Part shown: positions 29,839-36,484 of the stretch, piece by piece | How the letters are laid out: each line of letters starts with the position of its first letter | Numbering within the stretch: the first letter of the stretch is position 1 | Assembly (NCBI RefSeq): GCF_964340395.1 | Contig: NC_135565.1 | Coordinates: 16,254,709 to 16,318,708, forward strand | Length of the DNA: 64,000 nucleotides | Source: Glandiceps talaboti | Lineage: Eukaryota > Hemichordata > Enteropneusta > Spengelidae | Reading direction: 5' to 3' | The notes under the pieces: generated by a model | What the model was told of the DNA's origin: nothing | Seen by the model: only the letters and a program-made list of their open reading frames with translations | Databases searched by the model: none | Translations under genes and position numbers: made by a program

Positions 29839-32800
29839 CAACAAAAAAACAAAAAACAAAAACAAAAACAACAAAAAACAACAACAAAAAAAAACAAAAA
29901 AAAAACAACACTATCCAACATTTGATTACTGAAACTCAAGAGTTTAGGACAATAATCTGTTTAACACTGCATTATCTGTGTTGTCCTTTATACCGTAGTT
30001 AACTGTGTTAGCGCCCTCTCTCGAGCAAGTTTGAAATAGCAAGTTTTAGGGTTTGTCGGTGACTGAGTGCTTAAATCACGTGCCTCTTACCACCGTGGTC
30101 GGAGTTCGAACCCATTCAGGGTTTGATTAAATTTACCACACGGTAAGTAAGAAGAGTGTCGTTCAGTTTGACTCTACCGAACAGTGCAGGTTTACCCCTG
30201 GTACTCAGGTTTCCTCCTGCATAAACACTGAACCCATGAGGAGTGGCCCTCACCGGACTTATTAGGAGACAAGTGTTTCTAAACTTAAAGAAGTATCCGG
30301 TATAATTATTGTTATATTTGATGTGTACTAATTTCATGTTTGTTGTCGTCTTTTAGAAAACCATCCATGTTCAGTAAATAATGGAGGCTGTTCACATATT
30401 TGTTACATCAGAGAAGGCAAGGCCAGGTGTTCATGTCCTGTCAAGTATGTTTTATTGGATGACATGACTTGTGGAGGTAAGTAGGCAAAAAAAAATCACC
30501 ATATATTAGGGTACACCAGGTGTTCGTGTTTAGTCCAGGTGTTCACGTGTTGATATACCAGGTGTTCACATGTTGGTGTCTGCACCAGGTGGTCACATGT
30601 TGGTGGCTGTACCAGGTGGTCACATTTTGGTGTCTGTATCAGGTGGTCACATATTGGTGTCTGTACCAGGTGGTCACATGTTGGTGTCTGCACCAGGTGT
30701 TCACATGTTGGTGTCTGTACCAGGTGTACACACGTTGGTGTCTGTACCAGGTGCTCACATGTTTGTGTCTGTACCAGATGGTCACATGTTGGTGTCTGTT
30801 CCAGGTGTACACATGTTGGTGTCTGTACCAGGTGGTCACATGTTGGTGTCTGTAGCAGGTGGTCACATGTTGGTGGCTGTACCAGATGCACACATGTTGG
30901 TGTCTGTACCAGGTGGTCACTTGTTCGTGTCTGTACCAGGTGTTTATGTCCTGACAATTACATTTTATAAAATGAAGTAGGCTACAAAATTCACAACACA
31001 TTAAGAGTTTCTCAGATTTTCACCATCTTGTATTATAATTTGTCAGGAAGCCTAAGTGAATTACCATATAAATTTTACCTACTTACCACTTTTGACAAAA
31101 CACAGGCCAATCTTTAACCAACAATAAGTGCCTTTAACTCCTGGTGCACATGTGAATTAATCAAGGTAGTCACATGCCCTCAATATGGTGACTCACTAAA
31201 ACTTTTGTTTTCTACAATTGTTATGTTACAGACCCTCCAACCTGCTCTCCTGATCAGTTCACCTGTAAATCTGGAGGGGTTGACTGTATTCCATCAACAT
31301 GGCGCTGTGATAAAGTGCCGGAATGTGATGATAACAGTGATGAACAGGATTGTCGTAAGTATTTGGTTATTTAATCTCTCTTAGATTGTAAACCTGGAAA
31401 TTTTCGTCAAAGACAAATTGTCGCTTATTTTCATGTGAAAAAAAAAATGCAAAAGTGCGTAGTAACTAAAATGCCTTCTTGTATATGAACACAATGCACA
31501 GTCTGATAGTTAAAATAGTCTTTGAGAACTAGTTAAGGACTGAAAAATTGCAAAATTTTGTAGTAGTGAAAATAACTAGGTTTACAATATATATCTTCTG
31601 TATATCTTTGTAAACATCCTTTTCTCGGTGTACATTTGTAGATTTAAACACAAATATGCATAATGATATGTAAATTTGACACAAATTAATCTCATCTCAA
31701 TAACTTGGGGCCCACATATAACTACTATGTGTTAAATTAACACCCCCCCCCCCCCATGAGCTATTTCGTTCACAATTTTCTTTCGATTTCCACTTGTCTA
31801 ACAGACTACCACCTTACAAATTTGGTAATCTAGATACAATGTTTAGTAGTCTATGTGTCCTGCGCTACTGCTAATTTGGTACTCTAGATATGTTTAGTAG
31901 TCTGTGTACCATGGACTACTGCTAAATTCAAGCCCTGTAATAGGGAACTTGCAAACCCTCCATGTTGAATGTTGCATCATGGGAAATGTGATAATAAATG
32001 CTAATGAATTGGTATTGTAAACAATACTGTTACATTGTTTGCAACCACGAATGATGAATTCATAGTACCCTGACCATTGTTGGAGGTTTATTTTATTGGT
32101 AGCTCCAGATTAGGTATTACAATAACCACAGATAATCCCATAGTCCTTTGTGTCTGAGCATGCTCAGTCTGGATTGCAAGTTCCCTATTATGTATCTAAT
32201 TTTTGTGTCCTTCATTGTTCTTTCAGCATCTTGTTCAAGTGAACAATTTCGTTGTAATAATGAACATTGTATCCATAAATTACAACGCTGTGATGGACAA
32301 TACGACTGTGAAGATGAGTCGGATGAAATGTATTGTAAAGGTAATGATGTTAATATTGAACACTTTTGACTAAATAGCATATTACTCACTGGGAACATAC
32401 TCTGACATTTAACTTGCAAATCAGCCATCTTGAATTGAGGGAATAACATTGTCCAACTTGCAAACTCATTTTGAGTGGTGCACTATGGGAACATAGTCCA
32501 ACAAGGAACTTGCAAATCGGCCATTAGCATTATGGGAAGAAGTGCAGCAAGGAACTTGAGTGGTGCATTGTGAGAGTGCAGCCGAACATGAACCACCATC
32601 TTGAATGGTGTGATATGGGAAATTTGATATCATTCCATATGTAAATAGTCAATCACCGGTGTAACCCATCTTGTCATTTTGTTTATATGATTATACTGAA
32701 TTTTGTAGTATTGGTTACCCATATACCCATGCAAGAGGGTTGTCCGTGTGATCACCCCAGATGTCATACTACCATAATGTCAACCAAGCTGTGTAAATGG

Positions 32801-33222
32801 GCATCTGGTAGGACAGAGGTTGTTATATGAAGGGGTGTAAACATGTATGATTAGTGGAAGAATGGATTGTAATACTTCCCAAGGAATAGGGGGTTGTTTT
32901 GCTATAGGTCTGTTCCAAGGATAGTAATTGTAGAACGCTTGGAGCATGGTTTCAGTTCATGGAATTTGCTTCATAAATGTTTTGTCAGCTTTATTTCAAC
33001 GTTGGAAAAATTGTATTATGATCTTTGTTTTGTTTTGCAGCTCCCTGTAGAGAAACTCAGTTTACATGTGCCAATAATGATTGTTTAGATAATAAAAAAG
33101 ATGCAGAGTGTGATGGTACCGAAGATTGCCTTGATGGAAGTGATGAAGCCAACTGTGGTAAGTCATGCCCTTATGACAGGTTTGACTGTATGTATGTATG
33201 TATGTATGTATGTATGTATGTA

Positions 33223-33313
<91 letters not shown>

Positions 33314-33397
33314 ATGTATGTGTGCATGCGTATGTATGTATGTATGTATGTATGTATGTATGTATGTATGTATGTATGTATGTGTGCAATGCAATTG

Positions 33398-33429
<32 letters not shown>

Positions 33430-33559
33430 GTGTCTGATGATCGCAATATGCGTGAAACTCCGAGTTACACCCAAGAAAGAGTTCCAGTACTACCAAAACT
33501 ATTACGCTCTGCCACTGCGGTATAGAGCACTGTCTTATAGCAGATTGATACTCACCGAG

Positions 33560-33608
<49 letters not shown>

Positions 33609-33752
33609 TTGTTGTGTGTATGTCTGTGTGTATGTGTTTGTGTAATACTATATTTTTCTATGAGGATGAGGTGAGGAAAGTGCATGTGTTTTCATGTGTG
33701 TATGCACATACTTTGTGAACTTGTGTGTGTTTGTATGGGCATGTATATGTGT

Positions 33753-33788
<36 letters not shown>

Positions 33789-35783
33789 ATATGTGTAATG
33801 GGTTTCATACATGCTATAGTGACAACTCTTAATGTTGACTTGTTTCAGTAGGAAACTCCAATGCACAACATAATGGCAGTACAGTACAGAGTGCAAGTAG
33901 TATGCATTCATTGATTGGTGCTGTGGTTGGTTTCATCTTTGTAATCATCGTAATAGCAGTAACCATGTGGTGGTGGCGACGCTACAAAATGCAGCCAGAC
34001 CAGATGTGTGACAATGAATTTGTCATGTTGAATAACCACCAGAATAACTATACGGCTATGATTGGTGTCGGCCCTCAACAAACAACTCCTCCAAGATCTG
34101 TATCAGGTGAGGTGTACTCGCATAATTTACGTTCTCTGACATTGTGTTCCTCTAGGGTGATTTATACAAGAGAGTTAAGGGGGGTTCCTCAATGGTGGTT
34201 TTCGCTAGAGAGTTATGGGTTCCTCTAGGGTGATTTACACAGAGTTCAGGGGTTCCTCAAGGGTGATTTACATAAGAGAGTTGAGGGGTTGGAAAACATT
34301 GCAAAAAGTGACATCTGTTGCTATAGTGATAATGATAATATTGATACAATATTCATGTATGCTTTCTAATCAAAGGGAACACCCCAAAGCGGTTTTCAGG
34401 GGCCACAAGAGATCAAAACCTCAGTGGTACTTGTGTGAAATATTTTACACAAGTTGGTGCAGTGTACCAATAAGACATGTTTCTTTAGTACTGCACAGGC
34501 AGTTGGTAGAACAAAATACAAATGTATGATGACTTGTCTGAGAATTTCTAATAGCAATTAAATATTTATATCTGTATAGGGGTATTTTAAATCATATAAT
34601 GCTCTCATCAGATCCATCTACAAATGTACAAGGTTCCTAAAAGTGATTGAATATCGTTGTGTATTCAAAAATTGTGTACTGCCCTCACCAGTCGAGCTGC
34701 AATGTGGTGTGTTGAATGTGAACGTATGAGATATGTAATAACTATTTATTATCATTGTCTGTTTACAGGTGTATCAAAATCTTGTAATGTTCTCATTAAG
34801 TCTACCAACAATACATGTGTTTCTGTAAACACGGTGCCAGCAAACAGTGGAACTCAACTCTACGACAGAAACCATGTGACTGGAGCATCATCCAGTAGTA
34901 GTGCAACGGGGAGTCATTATCCAAAAGAAACACTCAATCCACCTCCAAGTCCAGCAACTGATAGGTCGCAATATACTGCAGAATTGTATTATCCAGCTCA
35001 TAGTCCTCATACATCAAGATCATACAGGTAAATTAATAGACTATTCAATGTGGATATGTAGAATTAGAATACTCTGTCCATATATGGTAATCAAATCATA
35101 TGCTCAGCCCATATAAGGTAGCAAATTTTATGCCTAGCCCATATATGGTAATCGAATATGCTCAACCCATATATGGTAAGTAACATGTGATTCTCAATTT
35201 ATACATGGTAACAAATTTTATATCCAACAAGTATGTGACAATCGTGTCATGCTTAACCTAAATATGGTAACAAATGTTATGCTCAGACCATGTATGATAA
35301 TCAAGTATGCTTAAACCATATATGGTAACAAATTTCATACCTATATTTGGTAATGAATGCTCTGGCCTTAATTTCATTACTTCTTTATGATTGGCTATCA
35401 AATGTATGCTCAGCCCATATAAGGTAATAGAATAGCATTTTCAACCCATATATAGCAATAATGCAAATGTCAATATTTCATGGACATGATTAATTAGTTT
35501 GATTATTTTTTGTCCTGATTACAGGCATTATAAATCACGGAACATACCGCCACCGCCCACACCATGCAGCACTGATTTGTGTGAAGATAGTGAGCCTTAT
35601 GTATATACCAGATCAAATTACGGGCAAACAGAATATGATTCAGATCCCTATCCACCACCTCCAACACCACGAAGTCATTATTTCTCAGACAATTATGAGA
35701 GCTGTCCGCCCTCTCCATCAACAGAAAGGAGCTTTTTTAACCCTTATCCTCCTCCGCCGTCACCGGCAACGGATTCTCCATAG
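3902..35783 (+). CDS. Lrp5/6: LRP5/6 Wnt co-receptor, complete, 23 coding exons
   Basis: Single-pass plasma-membrane co-receptor that acts with Frizzled in canonical Wnt/beta-catenin signalling (known role of the family). Joining 23 exons with GT-AG introns and matching phases gives 1,623 residues; human LRP6 is about 1,613. Order: signal peptide (1-18), then four six-bladed YWTD propellers each followed by an EGF-like module (EGFs near 282-325, 589-630, 891-938, 1208-1247), three LDLa repeats (1248-1365), a transmembrane helix (about 1387-1408) and a 215-residue tail with five PPPSPxS-type motifs, the GSK3/CK1 phosphorylation and Axin-docking sites in the family. The start is supported by an in-frame TGA at 3851-3853 with no ATG between. 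Four propellers, three LDLa repeats and this tail separate it from LRP4 and LRP1/2. It converges on the gene ending at 45983. The identity is very secure; UTR limits are not known. Confidence 0.97.
8690..8870 (+). repeat. dispersed repeat containing CAGTAGTCCAG
   Basis: Two to three internal units with ACTACTAAAC, TACCAAAT and CAGTAGTCCAG. The complementary orientation of the same motif set occurs at about 31800-31935, so it is a dispersed family rather than a local duplication only. Confidence 0.6.
10795..11130 (+). repeat. tandem array, about 61-bp unit, intron 1
   Basis: Four to five diverged copies containing CAGTTTTTACCATTACATGT and TTATTTGAAGGTA. Confidence 0.85.
11155..11310 (+). repeat. 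two-copy direct repeat, about 70 bp
   Basis: TATCTTTCAAATGAAGAAAG and GTTACTGATAAAAA occur twice with the same spacing. Confidence 0.85.
12183..12930 (+). repeat. minisatellite array, about 59-bp unit with longer variants
   Basis: About ten copies with GTGCAGAATCTGAGGTCTAT, GAAATATTGTCA and TACAAGTCTACAAGTT. Some units carry an extra TTTGTAGAACTAC block. It ends about 140 bases before exon 2. Confidence 0.95.
13067..13460 (+). CDS. Lrp5/6: Lrp5/6 exon 2: propeller 1, first blades
   Basis: Begins [17 protein letters not shown] and carries FWTD and YWTD blades; the stretch [20 protein letters not shown] is nearly identical to vertebrate LRP6. Acceptor TTGCAG, donor GGG|GTAAGT; enters in phase 1, leaves in phase 2. 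In the family, propellers 1-2 bind a Wnt subset, sclerostin and DKK. Confidence 0.97.
14345..14860 (+). repeat. three-copy tandem repeat, about 165 bp, intron 2
   Basis: Three diverged copies share CTATAGAAAAATTTGGTCCT, TGTAATCATTATGGCT and GATAAGATAA. A fragment of the same family (GAAAAACAGTTGTTT) recurs in intron 10 near 24105-24165. Confidence 0.85.
15068..15420 (+). repeat. diverged tandem repeat, about 110 bp, intron 2
   Basis: Three to four degenerate copies around GGTGATACCATTATTTTG and GGGTGGATT. Boundaries are uncertain. Confidence 0.55.
15623..15757 (+). repeat. tandem repeat, about 41 bp, 3.5 copies
   Basis: CAAGCTAGGGAGTCAGGTT followed by ATATTTATTGTAGT, repeated up to just before exon 3. 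Confidence 0.92.
15891..16285 (+). CDS. Lrp5/6: Lrp5/6 exon 3: propeller 1, remaining blades
   Basis: Starts in phase 2 as [17 protein letters not shown], with further YWAD and FWTD blades, and ends [12 protein letters not shown] in phase 1. Acceptor TTTCACAG, donor CAG|GTAAGC. Confidence 0.97.
16358..16995. mobile_element. large foldback (MITE-like) element in intron 3
   Basis: The two halves are inverted copies. The outer ends AGTGTTCTTCCCC (16358) and GGGGAGAACACT (16983) pair. CAATCTGATTGAACTCTGATGTAG-type sequence pairs with its complement near 16890-16910, and GAGTGAGCACCTTGTTCCTA pairs with its complement near 16790. No coding capacity. The target duplication is not clear. Confidence 0.8.
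18539..18670 (+). CDS. Lrp5/6: Lrp5/6 exon 4: EGF-like module 1
   Basis: Encodes [15 protein letters not shown], then CACPTG and a final cysteine: the six-cysteine EGF-like module that closes propeller 1. Symmetric phase 1-1 exon of 132 bases. Confidence 0.96.
18780..18965 (+). repeat. tandem repeat, about 20 bp, intron 4
   Basis: Eight or so imperfect units of the type TGACCAAATATGGAATATGG. Confidence 0.88.
19136..19336 (+). CDS. Lrp5/6: Lrp5/6 exon 5: propeller 2 start
   Basis: Encodes [20 protein letters not shown] through a YWTD blade to RRASMDGT, phase 1-1. Its donor CAG|GTAAAG and the last exon bases are the apparent seed of the 55-bp array that follows in intron 5. Confidence 0.96.
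19361..19730 (+). repeat. 55-bp tandem array copying the exon 5 donor
   Basis: Six to seven units carry CCATGGATGGTATTGGTACA followed by G|GTGAAGTC. The true exon end reads CCATGGATGGTACAG|GTAAAG, so each unit is a near copy of the exon 5 edge with a plausible donor. The unit is 55 bases, not a multiple of three. Confidence 0.93.
19845..20040 (+). CDS. Lrp5/6: Lrp5/6 exon 6: propeller 2
   Basis: Contains [20 protein letters not shown] and [18 protein letters not shown], close to vertebrate LRP6. Enters phase 1 and leaves phase 2 at GGG|GTATGT. Confidence 0.97.
20064..20417. mobile_element. MITE with about 70-bp terminal inverted repeats, intron 6
   Basis: The left end AATACCACTCCAGGAATTAC and the right end, read on the complement, AACACCATTCCAGGAAATAA, stay paired for about 70 bases (ATGGGTTCTGGAG / ATGGGTTCTAGAG). 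No open reading frame. A relative lies at 53430-53757. Confidence 0.85.
20629..20960 (+). repeat. 36-bp tandem array copying the exon 7 acceptor
   Basis: About eight units of TTTTGTTGACAG followed by CTAAATGTACTAGAACTTGA. The real acceptor is TTTTGTTGACAG|CTACATGTACTGGAC, so the array repeats the acceptor plus the first exon bases. In the exon frame each copy meets TAA or TAG at once. Confidence 0.95.
20965..21215 (+). CDS. Lrp5/6: Lrp5/6 exon 7: propeller 2
   Basis: Starts [20 protein letters not shown], with a YWGD blade and the IFGFTLLG end known from LRP6. The acceptor TTGTTGACAG is preceded by a tandem array that repeats this same acceptor. Phases 2 to 1. Confidence 0.97.
21320..21400 (+). 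repeat. (GT)n microsatellite
   Basis: About 40 GT units in intron 7. Confidence 0.98.
21524..21612 (+). repeat. (GT)n and (TGTGTC)n microsatellite
   Basis: GT units change into a TGTGTC hexamer series in intron 7. Confidence 0.95.
21806..21946 (+). CDS. Lrp5/6: Lrp5/6 exon 8: propeller 2 end
   Basis: Encodes [20 protein letters not shown] and [20 protein letters not shown], almost the vertebrate sequence. Symmetric 1-1 exon of 141 bases with donor AAG|GTAAGA. Confidence 0.96.
22569..22858 (+). CDS. Lrp5/6: Lrp5/6 exon 9: EGF 2 and propeller 3 start
   Basis: Encodes [20 protein letters not shown], the rest of an EGF module, then propeller 3 with [10 protein letters not shown] at the exon end. 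Phase 1 to 0; donor AAG|GTAAGA. Confidence 0.96.
22999..23467 (+). repeat. 51-bp minisatellite, about 8-9 copies, intron 9
   Basis: Unit GGGTTCTACCCTGGGCTTTT plus TAGAGTAGTGGGTTCCACCC and AGTTATTTACA. A 51-base unit keeps frames open, which explains the 97-residue repetitive frame here; it is not a gene. Confidence 0.97.
23793..24019 (+). CDS. Lrp5/6: Lrp5/6 exon 10: propeller 3
   Basis: Starts [20 protein letters not shown], then [20 protein letters not shown] and [12 protein letters not shown]. Phase 0 to 2. In the family, propellers 3-4 bind Wnt3a-class ligands and DKK1. Confidence 0.96.
24681..25069 (+). CDS. Lrp5/6: Lrp5/6 exon 11: propeller 3 end
   Basis: Three blades ([50 protein letters not shown]) and the closing segment [12 protein letters not shown]. 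Phase 2 to 1. Confidence 0.97.
25340..25710 (+). mobile_element. broken MITE copy related to the 36766-37059 element
   Basis: AGAGTGACTATAGCGATTCAAT and later GCACTATCAGTGTCTG-TTTTGTT match AGAGTGACTGTAGCGTTTCAAT and GCACTATCAGTGCCTGCATT of the complete element. The right end is missing and the middle differs, including a GC-rich hairpin at 25536-25588. Confidence 0.6.
25711..25929 (+). repeat. tandem repeat, about 29 bp, intron 11
   Basis: Seven to eight copies of TCACTAGAAATATGCAAATC plus AAAATGATG. Confidence 0.95.
26033..26176 (+). CDS. Lrp5/6: Lrp5/6 exon 12: EGF-like module 3
   Basis: Encodes [20 protein letters not shown], then [17 protein letters not shown], phase 1-1. It follows the vertebrate third EGF module, including the longer loop after the fourth cysteine. 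Confidence 0.95.
26815..27017 (+). CDS. Lrp5/6: Lrp5/6 exon 13: propeller 4 start
   Basis: Encodes [20 protein letters not shown] and the degenerate blade [19 protein letters not shown]. Phase 1 to 0; donor GAG|GTAGGT, directly followed by three DR1-like repeats. Confidence 0.95.
27020..27086 (+). promoter_or_regulatory. three perfect DR1 (AGGTCA-N-AGGTCA) motifs
   Basis: AGGTCAGAGGTCA occurs at 27020-27032, 27047-27059 and 27074-27086, exactly 27 bases apart, starting two bases after the last base of exon 13 (27017). This matches the DR1 consensus of RXR, HNF4 and PPAR-RXR type nuclear receptors. Whether it is bound is unknown; a short tandem duplication could create it by chance. Confidence 0.5.
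27094..27245 (+). repeat. dispersed repeat, copy 1 (intron 13)
   Basis: Shares GTAAATCATG, ATTTCTGCTC, TTTTCGTAGT and CAATTGGACGACTGC in order with 51545-51690. Confidence 0.75.
27385..27593 (+). CDS. Lrp5/6: Lrp5/6 exon 14: propeller 4
   Basis: Encodes [20 protein letters not shown], then INVTRL; YWTC instead of YWTD is also how this blade looks in vertebrate LRP6. Phase 0 to 2, donor GGG|GTAAGA. Confidence 0.95.
27600..28110 (+). repeat. diverged tandem repeat, about 120-130 bp, intron 14
   Basis: Four or so copies contain CTGTTGTCCCTTCCAGCC, AAGTCAAGTGCC and a GCCATAAAACTGTT-type block. Confidence 0.8.
28539..28726 (+). CDS. Lrp5/6: Lrp5/6 exon 15: propeller 4
   Basis: Starts [20 protein letters not shown] and includes [19 protein letters not shown]. 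Phase 2 to 1. Confidence 0.95.
28988..29215 (+). mobile_element. tRNA-derived SINE, copy 1 (intron 15)
   Basis: A-box TGGCTGAGTGG (28999-29009) and B-box GGTTTGAATCC (29037-29047) are spaced as in a tRNA head. A body follows with TGATTAAATTTACCAC and GTAAGTAAGAAG, and then a T-rich tail. Copy 2 lies at 30045-30290. Confidence 0.8.
29255..29461 (+). CDS. Lrp5/6: Lrp5/6 exon 16: propeller 4 end
   Basis: Encodes [37 protein letters not shown] and LSDIHAV. Phase 1-1; donor ATCG|GTAAGT. Confidence 0.95.
29802..29910 (+). repeat. C-run joined to an A-rich (CAAAAA)n tract
   Basis: About 18 C then 17 A, then AAC/AAAC units, in intron 16. Confidence 0.97.
30045..30290 (+). mobile_element. tRNA-derived SINE, copy 2 (intron 16)
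   Basis: A-box TGACTGAGTGC (30060-30070), B-box GAGTTCGAACC (30102-30112), then TGATTAAATTTACCACACGG and GTAAGTAAGAAGAGTG like copy 1. The B-box is closer to the tRNA consensus than in copy 1. Confidence 0.82.
30357..30476 (+). CDS. Lrp5/6: Lrp5/6 exon 17: EGF-like module 4
   Basis: Encodes [20 protein letters not shown], then a CSCPVK segment ending in CGG. Phase 1-1. Bases 30423-30444 recur in the tandem array of the following intron. Confidence 0.95.
30515..30958 (+). repeat. 27-bp minisatellite sharing sequence with exon 17
   Basis: About 16 copies of TTGGTGTCTGTACCAGGTGG plus TCACATG. The last unit (30937-30958) differs at two of 22 positions from exon 17 bases 30423-30444. The 27-base unit keeps frames open, hence long repetitive frames on both strands. 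Confidence 0.95.
31232..31354 (+). CDS. Lrp5/6: Lrp5/6 exon 18: LDLa repeat 1
   Basis: Six cysteines with the Ca-binding signature [10 protein letters not shown] at the end; starts [18 protein letters not shown]. One LDLa repeat per exon, phase 1-1. Confidence 0.96.
31742..31756 (+). repeat. poly-C tract
   Basis: About 14 consecutive C in intron 18. Confidence 0.9.
31800..31935 (-). repeat. dispersed repeat related to 8690-8870, opposite orientation
   Basis: Contains GTTTAGTAGTCTATGTG, TTTGGTACTCTAGATA and GGACTACTGCTAA, complements of the intron 1 copy. Confidence 0.6.
31940..32188. mobile_element. 249-bp MITE with perfect inverted ends, TA-flanked
   Basis: Left end ATAGGGAACTTGCAA and right end TTGCAAGTTCCCTAT are perfect inverted repeats, each flanked by TA (31938-31939 and 32189-32190). 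It ends 38 bases before exon 19. Related CCATCTTGAATG / CATTATGGGAA sequence occurs near 13520-13560 and 32400-32600. Confidence 0.85.
32227..32340 (+). CDS. Lrp5/6: Lrp5/6 exon 19: LDLa repeat 2
   Basis: Encodes [20 protein letters not shown] and [16 protein letters not shown], a complete LDLa repeat, phase 1-1. Confidence 0.96.
32395..32620 (+). repeat. diverged short repeats with AACTTGCAAAT and CATTATGGGAA
   Basis: Several partial copies of the internal and end sequences of the adjacent MITE family, in intron 19. Confidence 0.6.
33041..33157 (+). CDS. Lrp5/6: Lrp5/6 exon 20: LDLa repeat 3
   Basis: Encodes [20 protein letters not shown] and [16 protein letters not shown], a complete LDLa repeat, phase 1-1. 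The next intron contains about 0.6 kb of microsatellites. Confidence 0.96.
33188..33435 (+). repeat. (TATG)n-(TG)n-(TATG)n-(AT)n compound microsatellite
   Basis: Four adjoining simple tracts in intron 20, starting about 30 bases after exon 20. Confidence 0.98.
33560..33605 (+). repeat. (TA)n microsatellite
   Basis: About 22 TA units in intron 20. Confidence 0.97.
33748..33786 (+). repeat. (GT)n microsatellite
   Basis: About 18 GT units with one TC interruption, 60 bases before exon 21. Confidence 0.96.
33849..34106 (+). CDS. Lrp5/6: Lrp5/6 exon 21: transmembrane helix and juxtamembrane tail
   Basis: Encodes a short stalk, the membrane span [19 protein letters not shown], then WWWRR as stop-transfer and a tail containing [11 protein letters not shown]. 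Acceptor GTTTCAG, phase 1-1. Confidence 0.96.
34128..34290 (+). repeat. tandem repeat with GGTTCCTCTAGGGTGATTTA, intron 21
   Basis: Three to four diverged units of about 40-50 bases right after exon 21. Confidence 0.8.
34769..35027 (+). CDS. Lrp5/6: Lrp5/6 exon 22: cytoplasmic tail, motif A
   Basis: A serine-rich stretch precedes [11 protein letters not shown] (residues 1508-1518), the first of five PPPSPxS-type sites. It ends HTSRSYR, matching the vertebrate THRSYS block. Phase 1 to 2. Confidence 0.96.
35040..35455 (+). repeat. tandem repeat with CCATATATGGTAA, intron 22
   Basis: About ten imperfect units of roughly 40 bases built around the palindrome CCATATATGG and CAAATTTTATGC. Confidence 0.85.
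35525..35783 (+). CDS. Lrp5/6: Lrp5/6 exon 23: cytoplasmic tail, motifs B-E and stop
   Basis: Carries [11 protein letters not shown] (1545-1555), YPPPPTPRS (1580-1588), [10 protein letters not shown] (1598-1607) and [11 protein letters not shown] (1612-1622), one residue before the TAG at 35781-35783. Together with exon 22, all five motifs keep vertebrate order and spacing class. Confidence 0.97.
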
Positions 35784-35980
35784 TTTCCATAGCAACTCCT
35801 ACAAGAGATACACTTTGTTTCCAATGGTGCAGAATACTGAATTTCCTAGAAAGGACAGGTCCCTACTTATTTAAAGCGACATTGTTTCCATAGAGATAGT
35901 TACCATAGAAACGTTGGCTGTCGTACTTAATGGCCAATTACTTTTTTTTGCTGGTTGGTAACTGATGTTACCACGGCAAC
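35783..35980 (+). promoter_or_regulatory. cluster of X-box-like 14-mers at the Lrp5/6 stop and 3' UTR
   Basis: GTTTCCATAGCAAC (35783-35796), GTTACCATAGAAAC (35899-35912) and GTTACCACGGCAAC (35967-35980) resemble the RFX X-box GTTGCCATGGCAAC. In the RNA they could also form small stems. Function is not shown. Confidence 0.35.
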
Positions 35981-36478
35981 CTGTACAGAAAAGAAACTCT
36001 TGCATTTGTAATATAATAAGTGAAAAAGGAAAAAATTTTATTGTAATTTTCAATTCTATTACACAACTATGTAAAAATAAGTTGACTGCATGATGCGTTG
36101 TCATGCTGCCGTTGTACCAAAGGTAAAAATCATTTTTGTTGAATTTTATTTTATTTTATTATTTGTTTCATGTGGCATATTATTTTTGTCGTGATGTACA
36201 ATAGCTGATCTTCTGTCTGTTCTGTTGTTTTTTTGGCTGCACACAGCATATATGTTATTTCATTTTGCATTCTCAAATCCCCAGTTGGTATAACTTTGCT
36301 CAATTTTTTTGTTAATTTTTTGACCGTTGAAAAATGCACCACGACTTAACCGAAAACAGTGCAACCATTCAAGTTAGCTGAATGACTGTCTGCTTGTCAG
36401 GATGGTAGTTACTATGTGTACTGGCTTGGTGTGTGTAAACAGTACGTTTAAAATATCAAAACCTTTGAATTGTTTGTC

Positions 36479-36484
36479 AATAAA
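36479..36484 (+). terminator. candidate Lrp5/6 polyadenylation signal AATAAA
   Basis: Canonical AATAAA about 700 bases after the stop, followed by GT-rich sequence (GTGTAGTATACTG). Other AATAAA copies lie further downstream, such as near 37030, so use of this site is only likely. Confidence 0.45.

Noticed and set aside
29674-29925. 83-residue Lys/Gln-rich frame
   Set aside because: Encoded by the C-run and A-rich tract in intron 16.
28988-30290. Possible functional tRNA genes
   Set aside because: A- and B-boxes are present, but no complete cloverleaf could be drawn and the two copies share a non-tRNA body, so they are SINEs.
30496-31001. Repetitive frames of 111-153 residues on both strands (VPGGHMLVS type)
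   Set aside because: The 27-bp minisatellite unit is a multiple of three, so frames stay open. It lies in an Lrp5/6 intron.
35040-35455. Possible CRISPR-like regular array
   Set aside because: Units are degenerate and contiguous without unique spacers, and the DNA is an animal intron.
3902-35783. LRP4, LRP1 or LRP2 instead of LRP5/6
   Set aside because: LDLa repeats lie after the four propellers, there are only three of them, and the tail has PPPSPxS motifs rather than NPxY repeats.
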